Source of the DNA: Petrocella sp. FN5
GTDB taxonomy: Bacteria; Bacillota; Clostridia; Lachnospirales; Vallitaleaceae
NCBI RefSeq assembly: GCF_029210395.1
Contig: NZ_JARGDP010000032.1
Coordinates: forward strand, 1 to 33,108
Reading direction: 5' to 3'
Length of the DNA stretch: 33,108 bases
A model generated the notes under the pieces. The model saw nothing but the letters and a program-made list of their open reading frames with translations, made no database searches and was not told where the DNA came from. Of the stretch, positions 16,074 to 24,617 are shown one piece after another. A program made the translations under genes and the position numbers. How positions within the stretch are numbered: position 1 is the stretch's first letter; each line of letters begins with the position of its first letter.

Positions 16074-16720
16074 TGGATTACATAAAAAATCCGGAAACCA
16101 TTGAAAAAATGAGCTTTGTGATCATCGATGATCAAGTGAAAGCGGATTATGGTGGGTACCCAACAGAAAATCAAATAGAAAAGGCAATTCTGCGAAGGGT
16201 TATACATACGTCAGCGGATTTTGATTATTTGGATAATTTACATATTTCTAAGGGATTCATTGAACGTACTTTAAAAGCTTTAAAAAAGGGACTGACGATC
16301 ATCACCGATACCAATATGGCTTACAGCGGTATTAATAAAAAGGTCTTAGAAAAGATGGGCTGTAAGATAAGATGTTACATATCCGAGGACGAAACGGCAA
16401 GGTATGCATCCCAAGCCGGTATAACACGATCTATGGCCAGTGTTATAAGAGCAGCAGAAGAAGCGGGTCCTAAGCTCTATGTTTTTGGCAATGCACCAAC
16501 TGCTCTTTTTAAAACCTTAGAAATCTATGAAAAAAAGGATGAAAATCTAATAGGTATTATTGGGGTGCCGGTTGGCTTTGTCGGAGCAGCCGAATCAAAA
16601 GAAGCGCTGATGACTTCTAGCATACCTTCTATTACAGCAAGAGGTAGGAAGGGCGGAAGCAATGTAGCAGCGGCCATTGTAAATGCCATCCTATATGAAG
16701 CAGACCATCGCTATGGATAA
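16073..16720 (+). CDS. cbiC: Cobalt-precorrin-8 methylmutase
   Basis: CbiC moves the C11 methyl to C12, turning cobalt-precorrin-8 into cobyrinate. The 215-residue chain begins with the family pattern NPETIEKMSFVIID, and later shows FGNAPTALFKTLEI and GVPVGFVGAAESKEALM, both diagnostic of CbiC/CobH. The conserved catalytic histidine lies in RRVIHTSADFDY. Start overlaps the cbiX stop by one base, so translation is likely coupled. Confidence 0.95.
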   Translation: MDYIKNPETIEKMSFVIIDDQVKADYGGYPTENQIEKAILRRVIHTSADFDYLDNLHISKGFIERTLKALKKGLTIITDTNMAYSGINKKVLEKMGCKIRCYISEDETARYASQAGITRSMASVIRAAEEAGPKLYVFGNAPTALFKTLEIYEKKDENLIGIIGVPVGFVGAAESKEALMTSSIPSITARGRKGGSNVAAAIVNAILYEADHRYG

Positions 16721-17816
16721 GATGCAGGTCATTATTGACGGCAAAATCTATAGAAAAGGCTTCACCACTGGGACCACTGCTGCTGCTGCAGCTAAGGCAG
16801 CTGCCATATACTGGAAAACGGGTAAGATACCTAAAGTTGTTGAAGTGACACTTCCAAGTAAAGAAAAGATCAGACTAAAGGTTGAAGAAGCTTGGATTAA
16901 GGGACATGCTTACTGTGCCTCTGTTGTCAAAGATGGTGGTGATGACATAGATGTAACCAAGGGTTTAATCCTATCTGCCGAAGTTGTTGTACTTGGCCAA
17001 AGTAAGAGCCTAGACATTCAGGTTCTAGGTGGTGTTGGGGTCGGGATCATTACAAAAAATGGCTTACAAAGAAACATTGGTGAGCCGGCCATCAATCCGG
17101 TGCCCCTTAAGATGATTGAAGAGGGTATTATAGAAATATTAGGTAATGGTTGTCAAGTAGAAGTGACCATACATGTACCAAAAGGCGAAGAAGTGGCAAA
17201 ACGTACCTTTAACCCTAGACTGGGTGTTGAAGGTGGTATTTCGATTATTGGTTCGACAGGTATCGTAGAGCCGATGAGCGAAGAAGCTTGGAAAAAATCA
17301 CTGGAAATTGAGCTTTCTCAAAAAGTGAACTTAGGCCAGAAAAAGATTGTCTTGGTACCGGGCAACCACGGCGAGAAATTCGCCATGGGATCACTAAATT
17401 ATAGCAAAGACCAGATTGTCATGATGAGCAATTTCGTCGGACATATGTTGATGGAAGCTTGCAGACTGGGTGTTAAAGAGGTCATTCTTGTGGGACATAT
17501 TGGTAAACTCATTAAGGTTGCAGGTGGCAATTTTCATACCCATAACCGGGTTTCAGATGGAAGAATGGACGTGCTTTGTAACCATTTGGCCAAAATCAGA
17601 GGAGATTATAATCTGATTGATCAAGTAAGAGAAAGCAATACAACGGACGAAGCGGTGACATTGATTGATAAAGCCGGACTTGAAGCTGTTTATGAGAGCA
17701 TTGCTAGGGTGATAAAAGAAAAGGCAGAGCATTATACATATGACCAATTGAAGGTAGAAGTTGCACTATATAATATGAAAGGTAGGCTGCTGGCCAAAAC
17801 GATGGATGATGATTAA
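16713..17816 (+). CDS. cbiD: Cobalt-precorrin-5B C1-methyltransferase
   Basis: CbiD is the SAM-dependent enzyme that methylates C1 of cobalt-precorrin-5B in the anaerobic route. Family marks are KGFTTGTTAAAAAKAA near the N-terminus, LGVEGGISIIGSTGIVEPMS, and GNHGEKFAMGS. The start is not certain: in-frame ATGs lie at 16683, 16695, 16713 and 16722, none with a good ribosome binding site. The one at 16713 overlaps the cbiC stop by eight bases and gives a normal N-terminus of 367 residues in total. Confidence 0.93.
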   Translation: MDKMQVIIDGKIYRKGFTTGTTAAAAAKAAAIYWKTGKIPKVVEVTLPSKEKIRLKVEEAWIKGHAYCASVVKDGGDDIDVTKGLILSAEVVVLGQSKSLDIQVLGGVGVGIITKNGLQRNIGEPAINPVPLKMIEEGIIEILGNGCQVEVTIHVPKGEEVAKRTFNPRLGVEGGISIIGSTGIVEPMSEEAWKKSLEIELSQKVNLGQKKIVLVPGNHGEKFAMGSLNYSKDQIVMMSNFVGHMLMEACRLGVKEVILVGHIGKLIKVAGGNFHTHNRVSDGRMDVLCNHLAKIRGDYNLIDQVRESNTTDEAVTLIDKAGLEAVYESIARVIKEKAEHYTYDQLKVEVALYNMKGRLLAKTMDDD

Positions 17817-18438
17817 TGTGGTAGGTATCGGACCGGGAAAAGCATCCGGATTAACAATTGAAGCACAGGATCGGATTAATAATGGTCGGTGCGTCATCGG
17901 CACAAAAAGACAATTGGCTTCAACGGGAATGAACATTATAAAACCTATTGTCTATTCCGGCAGGATGGAAGATTTGGAAGCTAGGATTAAAGAGCAGCTT
18001 ATTCTATATCAATCAGACGAAGTTGTTGTATTGGCCAGTGGGGACCCTTCTATATATGGTTTGTCAAAACGCTTGATGGACTTATTTGGTAAAGACGCGG
18101 TTCATGTAACAGCCGGTATCAGTGCCATACAGTACTTATTTGCTAGAATTAAGCTGGACATGAATGATCTATATATAACCAGCGCTCACGGAAAACGTCC
18201 GGATTTTGATCTGCTTTTTAAAATGCCAAAGGTAGCTCTTGTTACGGACAGTTCTATAGGACCCTATGAGATTGGACAAGAAGCTATATTAAGAGGTTTT
18301 AACCCTAGAATGATCATTGGCGAGAATCTGTCCTATGATGACGAAAGCATTCAAGAAACAGATGCAAAAACGATAACAAGAAAAAAATATGAAATGAATG
18401 TGGTGATATTACTTAATGATGGATCAAGACTTTATTAG
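17806..18438 (+). CDS. cbiE: Cobalt-precorrin-7 C5-methyltransferase
   Basis: CbiE methylates C5 with SAM and, with CbiT, completes the late methylations. It has the class III methyltransferase fold: VVGIGPGKASGLTIEA at the N-terminus, VVVLASGDPSIYGLSKRL, then VTAGISAIQYLFARI. In many bacteria CbiE and CbiT are fused (CobL); here they are separate but overlap by 23 bases. ATGs at 17806 and 17809 are both possible; the start overlaps the end of cbiD. Confidence 0.93.
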   Translation: MMINVVGIGPGKASGLTIEAQDRINNGRCVIGTKRQLASTGMNIIKPIVYSGRMEDLEARIKEQLILYQSDEVVVLASGDPSIYGLSKRLMDLFGKDAVHVTAGISAIQYLFARIKLDMNDLYITSAHGKRPDFDLLFKMPKVALVTDSSIGPYEIGQEAILRGFNPRMIIGENLSYDDESIQETDAKTITRKKYEMNVVILLNDGSRLY

Positions 18439-19003
18439 AGACAAAGTCCCTATGACGAAAATGGAAGTAAGGGCGGTGACTTTAGCCTATTTACAACTTG
18501 AAGCGGGGCACACTTTTTTGGACATTGGGGCCGGTACCGGTTCTATTACCGTTGAAGCGGCTAGAAATAACAGACAGTTGAAAGTATTTGCCATTGAAAA
18601 GAACCCCTTGGCCCTTGAGCTGATTGACTTGAATCTAAAAAAATACGGCTTAAAAGAGGTGGCACTTATATCAGGGGTAGCACCTCTTGATACAGGCCAG
18701 GTACCAGCTTGTGACCGGGTTTTTATTGGCGGTACCGGTGGCCATATGAAAGAGATTATTGACTGGCTTACCAAAGAAATACTTACAGACCAAGCGGTCT
18801 TGGTGATGAATGTGATAACGATTGAGAACCTGAATGAAGGGATGAAAGCCTTATATGACTATGGCTTTGTGGAGGTTGAAGGCAGTAGCTTATCAAGTGC
18901 CAGACTCAGCTTACTTGGTGATTTGCATTATTTTAGACCAGAGAACCCATGCTATATATTAAAAGGTGTTTGGAGGAAAAAATGTCAGAATTCATTGGAA
19001 TAG
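18416..19003 (+). CDS. cbiT: Cobalt-precorrin-6B C15-methyltransferase (decarboxylating)
   Basis: CbiT methylates C15 and removes the acetate carboxyl at C12. It has a classical Rossmann-like methyltransferase fold with the SAM loop FLDIGAGTGSITVEAA, an acidic ribose contact in VFAIEKNPLAL, and RVFIGGTGGHMKEIIDWL, characteristic of CbiT. Length 195 residues. Starts at 18416 or 18419 (ATGATG). The 3' end overlaps cbiL by 22 bases. Confidence 0.93.
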   Translation: MMDQDFIRDKVPMTKMEVRAVTLAYLQLEAGHTFLDIGAGTGSITVEAARNNRQLKVFAIEKNPLALELIDLNLKKYGLKEVALISGVAPLDTGQVPACDRVFIGGTGGHMKEIIDWLTKEILTDQAVLVMNVITIENLNEGMKALYDYGFVEVEGSSLSSARLSLLGDLHYFRPENPCYILKGVWRKKCQNSLE

Positions 19004-19683
19004 GTGTCGGACCGGGAGATCCTGAACTCCTAACTTTAAAAGCGGTTAAAGCGCTTCAACAACTGGATATACTTATTGTACCTTATGGTCGCCTTAAAGG
19101 GGAAAGTGAGGCTTTAAAGATCGTAGAAGGCTATTTGAAAAAAGATATTCATATCCTTCCTAAACATTTTCCCATGGTACAAGATGAAGCAGAACTTTCA
19201 CCAGCGATCGAGACCATATCATTAGAAATCAAAGGCTATATAGAACAAGGTCATAGAGTAGGTTTCATTACCATTGGTGATCCTATGTTATACAGTACCT
19301 ATATCTATTTGCTGAAATATCTTTTGTATCAAGTCCCTGTTAGGACCCTACCAGGGATAGCTTCATACAGTGCTATAGCCTCCGGTCTTAATCGACCATT
19401 GGCTGAAGGGAATACGCCTTTATTCATATATCCCTGTAACGGGAAAATAGAAGCGATTGAGAAAGTTGTATTAGACCATGACAGCATCGTCCTTATGAAA
19501 GTATATAAGCAATTTGATGCCATCATTAAGATGCTTAAGGCACATGACTTAATGCCCTTTAGCCTTATTGTTTCTAACTATGGAAAAGAAAACCAAGTGA
19601 TTTATCATCCTGATGATCTATTTACCCATGAAAAAATCAGTTATTTTACAACCATTATTATTAATAAGGGGTGGCAATTATGA
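18982..19683 (+). CDS. cbiL: Cobalt-precorrin-2 C20-methyltransferase
   Basis: CbiL performs the first methylation after cobalt insertion, at C20. The N-terminal FIGIGVGPGDPELLTLKAVK, the middle VGFITIGDPMLYSTYIYL and TLPGIASYSAIASGLNRPLAEG are typical of this class III methyltransferase. The frame opens at 18949, but the ATG at 18982 has GGAGG six bases away and gives 233 residues. It ends in a TATGA overlap with the next start. Confidence 0.94.
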   Translation: MSEFIGIGVGPGDPELLTLKAVKALQQLDILIVPYGRLKGESEALKIVEGYLKKDIHILPKHFPMVQDEAELSPAIETISLEIKGYIEQGHRVGFITIGDPMLYSTYIYLLKYLLYQVPVRTLPGIASYSAIASGLNRPLAEGNTPLFIYPCNGKIEAIEKVVLDHDSIVLMKVYKQFDAIIKMLKAHDLMPFSLIVSNYGKENQVIYHPDDLFTHEKISYFTTIIINKGWQL

Positions 19684-20429
19684 AAGTATTATTTGTAGGT
19701 GCAGGACCGGGGGATAAGGAACTGATTACCCTCAAAGGCTATAAGGCCTTAAAAGAAGCCGATATGGTTATTTGGGCCGGTTCTTTGGTCAATGAAGCAT
19801 TGCTTGAATATTGTAAGGCGGATGTAGAAATACATAACAGTGCCCTCATGGATCTGGAGGAAATCCTATCAACCTGTGCTAAGGGTGTTAGAGCGGGTAA
19901 AAAAGTGGTGCGTTTACATACCGGTGATTTCTCCATATACGGCTCTTTAAGAGAACAAATAGAAGGTTTACAAGCACTTGGCATTGAATATGAACTGATA
20001 CCCGGTGTCAGCAGTTTTTTGGGTGCAGCTTCTTCTTTGGGGGTGGAATACACCGTACCTGAAGTGTCACAAAGTCTGATTATTACAAGACGTGGCGGAA
20101 GAACCCTAGTACCGGAGAAAGAGTCATTAAAAGCCTTTGCACAGCATGGGACCTCTATGGTGATATTCTTGTCTTCTACTTATGTAGATGAAGTCTGTAA
20201 GGAACTGATTGAAGGGGGCTATGATGAACACACACCTGCAGCCATAGTCTTCAAAGCAACTTGGCCGGAAGAAGAGATTATTCGAGGTACACTCATGACC
20301 CTACCGGCCCTTGCCAAAGAAAAAAACATTCATAAAATGTCCCTCATCATGGTTGGCGACTTTTTGGGCCATGAATTTAATCCGTCAAAGCTATATCATA
20401 AGGATTTTAAGCATGAATACAGAACTTAA
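19680..20429 (+). CDS. cbiF: Cobalt-precorrin-4 C11-methyltransferase
   Basis: CbiF methylates C11. The sequence KVLFVGAGPGDKELITLKG, VVRLHTGDFSIYGSLREQ, and LIPGVSSFLGAASSLGVEYT followed by SQSLIITRRGGRT identifies the CbiF/CobM branch of the class III methyltransferases. A GTG at 19671 opens the frame, but the ATG at 19680 is chosen: it overlaps the cbiL stop in ATGA and follows AAGGGG at good distance, giving 249 residues. Confidence 0.95.
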   Translation: MKVLFVGAGPGDKELITLKGYKALKEADMVIWAGSLVNEALLEYCKADVEIHNSALMDLEEILSTCAKGVRAGKKVVRLHTGDFSIYGSLREQIEGLQALGIEYELIPGVSSFLGAASSLGVEYTVPEVSQSLIITRRGGRTLVPEKESLKAFAQHGTSMVIFLSSTYVDEVCKELIEGGYDEHTPAAIVFKATWPEEEIIRGTLMTLPALAKEKNIHKMSLIMVGDFLGHEFNPSKLYHKDFKHEYRT

Positions 20430-21489
20430 AACAAATTATAAAACAAATCATAAAACAAATCATAAACAAGACAATAATACCTTGATCTTATCCTTGACCC
20501 CAAAAGGCGATTTACTGAACCATCGACTTAAGGGCGACCATTATACCAGTGAAATTATTAAAGAACAAGGTGGTATTATGGCCTGTGTGAAGGCATACTT
20601 TAACCAGGTGACCTGTATGGTGTTTATCTGTGCAACGGGTATCGCTGTTAGAGCCATTGGCAAGCTCATAGAAGATAAGTACACAGACCCAGCAGTCTTA
20701 GTCATAGATGAGGAAGGTCGTTATGTCATCAGCTTACTGTCCGGACATATGGGGGGTGGCAATGCTTACGCAAAAGAGATTGGTAAACTTATTAAGGCAG
20801 ATCCGATCATCACCACCTCGACAGATGTAAATGATGTCGGCAACTTAGATCTGCTGCTTCAAGCATGTCATTGTGATGTACCAAAATATAGAGATAACAT
20901 TTTAAAAATCAATATGGCCCTTATAAAAGGTGAATCGATTGGCCTTTACTGTGATATTGGACCTGGCGATACGCGTTTAGAGCCTTATTTAAAAGGCTTT
21001 ACCCTTGAGGAGGATTTTCAGATTTTTATTGAGATGTCAGCAGATTATAAAGTCTATATTGGTTATGATACGAGGCAGATCAATAAACTGAGTCAAAAAG
21101 ATCTCTATTTTATTCCAAAAGTCTTATGCCTTGGAACAGGGACAAGAAAAAACTTAGATACTAGTGTCTATTTTCATGAACTAGATCTATACCTTAAGGG
21201 CGTACATGTCCATCCATCGGCTATAGCCCTCTTAACCAGTGTGGAGATAAAAAGCCAGGAACCTTGCTTGGAAGCCTTGTGTCAGGCGTGGTCACTAGAA
21301 TCACTTTTCTTTACCGTGCAAGATTTGGAAAGTGTTCATAATGAATTTGATAAATCAGAATGGGTGCTTAAGACCCTAGGTATAGGATCTGTTGCAGGAC
21401 CATCCGCTTGGCTAGCATCAAAGGGTAATATGATACATGATGGTAGTAAAATGAAAGGCAGTACCTTTGCCCTTGGGAGGATTGTATGA
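20413..21489 (+). CDS. cbiG: Cobalt-precorrin-5A hydrolase
   Basis: CbiG opens the delta-lactone of cobalt-precorrin-5A and releases acetaldehyde, a step unique to the anaerobic route. The core shows FICATGIAVRAIGKLIEDK, VISLLSGHMGGGNAYAKEIG and TSTDVNDVGNLD, then the C-terminal LCLGTGTRKNL and SIGSVAGPSAWLAS-type stretch (here GIGSVAGPSAWLASKG). The frame extends upstream to 20311, but the ATG at 20413, inside the end of cbiF, gives 358 residues. The first codons are a 12-base tandem repeat that adds a Lys-Thr-Asn-rich tail before the conserved domain. Confidence 0.94.
   Translation: MNTELKTNYKTNHKTNHKQDNNTLILSLTPKGDLLNHRLKGDHYTSEIIKEQGGIMACVKAYFNQVTCMVFICATGIAVRAIGKLIEDKYTDPAVLVIDEEGRYVISLLSGHMGGGNAYAKEIGKLIKADPIITTSTDVNDVGNLDLLLQACHCDVPKYRDNILKINMALIKGESIGLYCDIGPGDTRLEPYLKGFTLEEDFQIFIEMSADYKVYIGYDTRQINKLSQKDLYFIPKVLCLGTGTRKNLDTSVYFHELDLYLKGVHVHPSAIALLTSVEIKSQEPCLEALCQAWSLESLFFTVQDLESVHNEFDKSEWVLKTLGIGSVAGPSAWLASKGNMIHDGSKMKGSTFALGRIV
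20428..20463 (+). repeat. 12-base tandem repeat, three copies, in the 5' end of cbiG
   Basis: AAAACAAATTAT is followed by two copies of AAAACAAATCAT, then a partial AAACAAG. The unit is a multiple of three, so copy-number change would lengthen or shorten the KTN(Y/H) tail without breaking the frame. Confidence 0.85.
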
Positions 21490-22214
21490 TTAAAGTTATA
21501 GGCATTGGGTCCGGACAAGCACAGAATCTAACAATAGAAGCCATTGAAGCCATTAAAACAGCAGAGGTGATTGTCGGATATCGCACGTATATAGAGTGGA
21601 TTCAACCACTGATCGACCAAAATAACAAAGCTCAGAAAATAATAACAACAGGTATGACCGGTGAAGTAAAACGGTGTCAAGTGGCCCTTGAAGCCTCCAG
21701 AAAGGGAGAAAATGTTGTGGTGATCAGTAGCGGAGATTCAGGCATCTATGGCATGGCCGGACTCATTTATGAACTTTCAGATTCTGAAGATGAGATTCGT
21801 GTCATCCCTGGTGTTACCTCATCAAGTATAGCAGCAGCAACACTTGGAGCGCCATTGATGCATGATTTTGTTTCCATAAGTCTGAGTGATTTGATGACGC
21901 CTTATGATCTGATTATGAAAAGGGTACGTCTGGCTGCTGAAGGTGATTTCGTCATATGTCTATATAATCCAAGAAGTAAAGGCCGTCCACATCATTTAGA
22001 AGACGCCCTTAAAATTATTAAAGACATACAAGGTGATGCTTTGGTGGTTGGAAGGGTTTCTGATGCCGGGCGCGAGGAGGAAGAGGTAGCCTATTCGACT
22101 TTAAAAGAATTTGGCGTTCAGGATGTGAACATGCGTACTATGGTTATAATCGGTAATCAAAACACCCATATGCACCATGGAAAAATGGTCACACCTAGGG
22201 GGTATCGCTTGTGA
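21486..22214 (+). CDS. cbiH: Precorrin-3B / cobalt-precorrin-3 C17-methyltransferase
   Basis: CbiH methylates C17 and contracts the ring. KVIGIGSGQAQNLTIEAIEA, VVISSGDSGIYGMAGLIYEL and VIPGVTSSSIAAATLGAPLMHD, followed by DFVSISLSDLMTPYDLI and CLYNPRSKGRPHHL, are diagnostic of CbiH/CobJ. Length 242 residues, without the extra C-terminal domain present in some clostridia. Start and stop overlap the neighbours by four bases each. Confidence 0.95.
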   Translation: MIKVIGIGSGQAQNLTIEAIEAIKTAEVIVGYRTYIEWIQPLIDQNNKAQKIITTGMTGEVKRCQVALEASRKGENVVVISSGDSGIYGMAGLIYELSDSEDEIRVIPGVTSSSIAAATLGAPLMHDFVSISLSDLMTPYDLIMKRVRLAAEGDFVICLYNPRSKGRPHHLEDALKIIKDIQGDALVVGRVSDAGREEEEVAYSTLKEFGVQDVNMRTMVIIGNQNTHMHHGKMVTPRGYRL

Positions 22215-22996
22215 TCTATGTGATTGGTGGCACCCATGAGTGTCGTCAAATATGTGAAATACTAAAGCACCATCATCTACCTTTTATATTAAGTGTGGCT
22301 ACAAAACTGGGAGAAGACACCTATGGTCACTATGCAGACAGGCTCATTGTAAAAAGACTGGATGCCGTGTCTATGGATGCTTTAATTCGAGCAGAAAAAA
22401 TCGACTGGGTCATAGATGCTTCCCATCCACATGCAGTTCTTGTCAGTCAACAGGCCATAGAGGCAGCAAAAGCCACCAGTACCACCTATACACGTTTTGT
22501 TAGAAAAACACAAGAGGATGCCGCTTCTTATGGCAAGTTCTTTGAGAATGAAGAAGAAGCCTTGAACTATTTATCAGGCCAACAAGGGCAAATCATGGTG
22601 ACCGGAAGTAAAACACTAGAAGAGGCCATTAAAGTCCTTGGTCTAGAACGCATCGTAGCAAGGGTGGTACCTTCAACAGAAAGTTTGCATCAATGCGAAC
22701 ATCTAGGACTTAAACCCAATCAAATTATCGCATTACTGGGTCCTTTTAGTGTTGAAATGAACAGGTTACTACTTAAGACTTATCATATTTCTTATTTGAT
22801 GTTTAAGGAGGGCGGGGAAGGCAGTGGTTATATTGAGAAGTTAAAAGCTTGTCAACTAGAAAAGGTGAAGGCTATTGTAGTGAAAGTACCATATATAAAT
22901 TATAGGGAGGTAACGGAATCTTATGAAGCATTATTGGAGAAAATCAAGGATTATTACAATCGTCATGTTGCTCATGATAACAGTAGCTGTAAATGA
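22211..22996 (+). CDS. cbiJ: Cobalt-precorrin-6A reductase
   Basis: CbiJ reduces the corrin ring of cobalt-precorrin-6A with NADH. The start is GTG in a GTGA overlap with cbiH, yielding VIYVIGGTHECRQICEIL at the N-terminus. IDWVIDASHPHAVLVSQQA and ALLGPFSVEMNRLLLKTY then FKEGGEGSGYIEKL identify the CobK/CbiJ family. Length 261 residues. The final 74 bases overlap the cbiM signal peptide region in another frame. Confidence 0.92.
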   Translation: MIYVIGGTHECRQICEILKHHHLPFILSVATKLGEDTYGHYADRLIVKRLDAVSMDALIRAEKIDWVIDASHPHAVLVSQQAIEAAKATSTTYTRFVRKTQEDAASYGKFFENEEEALNYLSGQQGQIMVTGSKTLEEAIKVLGLERIVARVVPSTESLHQCEHLGLKPNQIIALLGPFSVEMNRLLLKTYHISYLMFKEGGEGSGYIEKLKACQLEKVKAIVVKVPYINYREVTESYEALLEKIKDYYNRHVAHDNSSCK

Positions 22997-23666
22997 GGTA
23001 CATGCTATGCATATCATGGAAGGGTTTTTACCGAAAGCATACGCACTTTTTTGGTGGGTCTTGTATATGCCCTTTCTAATTATGGGCATGATGAAACTAA
23101 AAAAAGGTCTTGGGAAAGGTCATGATAACAAGCTACTTATTGGTTTGGTTGCTGCCTTTACTTTTTGTATTTCTGCCCTAAAAATCCCTTCAGTGGTTGG
23201 CAGTTGCTCTCATCCCACAGGAATTGGACTGGGTGCTATTTTATTTGGTCCACTTATGATGGCTTTTATTGCTGCGATTGTATTGTTGCTTCAGGCGCTT
23301 CTTCTTTCACATGGCGGTATTACTACTTTGGGAGCCAATGGATTTTCTATGGGTGTTGTAGGTCCTTTTGCTGCATTTTTCGCTTATAAACTTGCTATAA
23401 AGTCCGGTCTATCAAAAAGAGTTGCCATCTTTATTGCCGCTTTTTCCAGTAATTTCTTGACCTACCTTATGACGTCTGTTCAACTGGGTACAGCTTTTTC
23501 GGGACAAGAAGGGGTTATGATTTCTACCTTAAAATACTTAAGTATTTTTAGTCTGACTCAGTTACCAATAGCCATATTAGAAGGGTTTCTAACGGTTATT
23601 ATTTTCAATCTACTTTGGGAAAACAAAGAACAGATTCATCTTGTGGGCATGGAGGAATTAATATGA
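22923..23666 (+). CDS. cbiM: Cobalt ECF transporter S component CbiM
   Basis: CbiM is the membrane substrate-binding subunit of the CbiMNQO cobalt importer. A basic N-terminus (KHYWRKSR), a hydrophobic core and NEVHA form a signal peptide; cleavage would expose MHIMEGFLP, whose N-terminal Met-His-Ile carries metal ligands in this family. Several further helices follow, with the SCSHPTGIGLGAILFGP loop typical of CbiM. The ATG at 22923 (GGGAGG 12 bases upstream) is needed to keep the full signal peptide; the ATG at 22965 would shorten it. Length 247 residues. Confidence 0.94.
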   Translation: MKHYWRKSRIITIVMLLMITVAVNEVHAMHIMEGFLPKAYALFWWVLYMPFLIMGMMKLKKGLGKGHDNKLLIGLVAAFTFCISALKIPSVVGSCSHPTGIGLGAILFGPLMMAFIAAIVLLLQALLLSHGGITTLGANGFSMGVVGPFAAFFAYKLAIKSGLSKRVAIFIAAFSSNFLTYLMTSVQLGTAFSGQEGVMISTLKYLSIFSLTQLPIAILEGFLTVIIFNLLWENKEQIHLVGMEELI

Positions 23667-23950
23667 AATCAAAACAAAACTTGGTTTTAATAGGTATGGT
23701 TATTTTACTGGCTATAATACCCTTAATTATCAATCCAAATAGTGAATATGGTGGTGCAGATGGTGCGGCACAAGATCAAATCTTACTTGAACACCCGGAT
23801 TATGAACCCTGGTTTACACCTTTGTTTGAACCTGCCAGTGGAGAAATTGAAAGCTTTTTCTTCTCTATGCAAGCGGCGATTGGTGCCGGTTTCATTGCTT
23901 ATTATTTTGGTAGGATGAAGGGAAGACAGGATCATGCTAAGAATAGATAG
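23663..23950 (+). CDS. cbiN: Cobalt transport protein CbiN
   Basis: CbiN is the small auxiliary subunit with two membrane helices that helps load cobalt into CbiM. At 95 residues it shows a first helix (LVLIGMVILLAIIPLII), an external stretch with GADGAAQDQI and the PWFTPLFEPASGEIES signature, and a second helix (AAIGAGFIAYYFG). The ATG at 23663 overlaps the cbiM stop (ATGA) and follows GGAGGA, so a longer frame opening at 23615 is not used. Confidence 0.93.
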   Translation: MKSKQNLVLIGMVILLAIIPLIINPNSEYGGADGAAQDQILLEHPDYEPWFTPLFEPASGEIESFFFSMQAAIGAGFIAYYFGRMKGRQDHAKNR

Positions 23951-24617
23951 GATCATAGAAAGCAATCTGTTTAAGCATATACCTTATAAAATTAGGATTG
24001 GTATGTCTTTATTTCTATTAACATGGTCTCAATGGATGAATCAGACCTACATATATGGCCCGTTATTAATCATCATATCCATTATGACTTTTATTGGCAT
24101 TTACAAACATATGAAAAGTTTTGTTCATATATGGTTTCTGTCACTTATCTTTTTAGTTCCTAGTCTACTCGGGGTGATATTAGTAACCAGGGTAGAAGGG
24201 CAGGAGGTTTTGATGACCATTGGACAAGCCTCTCCTTGGCTCTATATAACACGTGAAAGCTTATGGATGGGGATTGAAGTCATGATCAGGGTGATGAGCT
24301 CCTTTTCAATCATGCTTTTTCTGATCCTGACGACTTCCATATGGGAAATTGGTCGTTTTTTAAGGTGGGTTAAAGTACCTAAACTATTTGTGGAAATACT
24401 GCTTCTGACCTATCGATTTCTTTTTCTAATTTATGAAGAAGGGATGGATATGATTATGGCTCAAGAATTAAGAAGTGGCTATTATGGCGTTGGAAATGCA
24501 TTTAAAAGCTTGTCGATTTTACTTGGGCAATTATTCTTAAATACCATTATTAGAGCCCAAGAAATGGAAGAAGGTCTGCAGATGCGCCTCTATGAAGGAG
24601 AGTATTTATATGGTTGA
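23934..24617 (+). CDS. cbiQ: Cobalt ECF transporter T component CbiQ
   Basis: CbiQ is the transmembrane coupling subunit linking the ATPase to CbiM. The 227-residue chain has about five helices. Two short coupling-helix motifs with an Ala/Ser-Arg-Gly core are expected in the T component; AQELRSGYYG and AQEMEEGLQMRLY sit where they should, though both are degenerate. It overlaps cbiN by 17 bases and cbiO by eight. Confidence 0.9.
   Translation: MLRIDRIIESNLFKHIPYKIRIGMSLFLLTWSQWMNQTYIYGPLLIIISIMTFIGIYKHMKSFVHIWFLSLIFLVPSLLGVILVTRVEGQEVLMTIGQASPWLYITRESLWMGIEVMIRVMSSFSIMLFLILTTSIWEIGRFLRWVKVPKLFVEILLLTYRFLFLIYEEGMDMIMAQELRSGYYGVGNAFKSLSILLGQLFLNTIIRAQEMEEGLQMRLYEGEYLYG

Noticed and set aside
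20428-20463. Short direct repeats as a possible CRISPR or iteron array
   Set aside because: Units are contiguous 12-mers without spacers and lie inside the coding frame of cbiG. They encode an in-frame peptide repeat.
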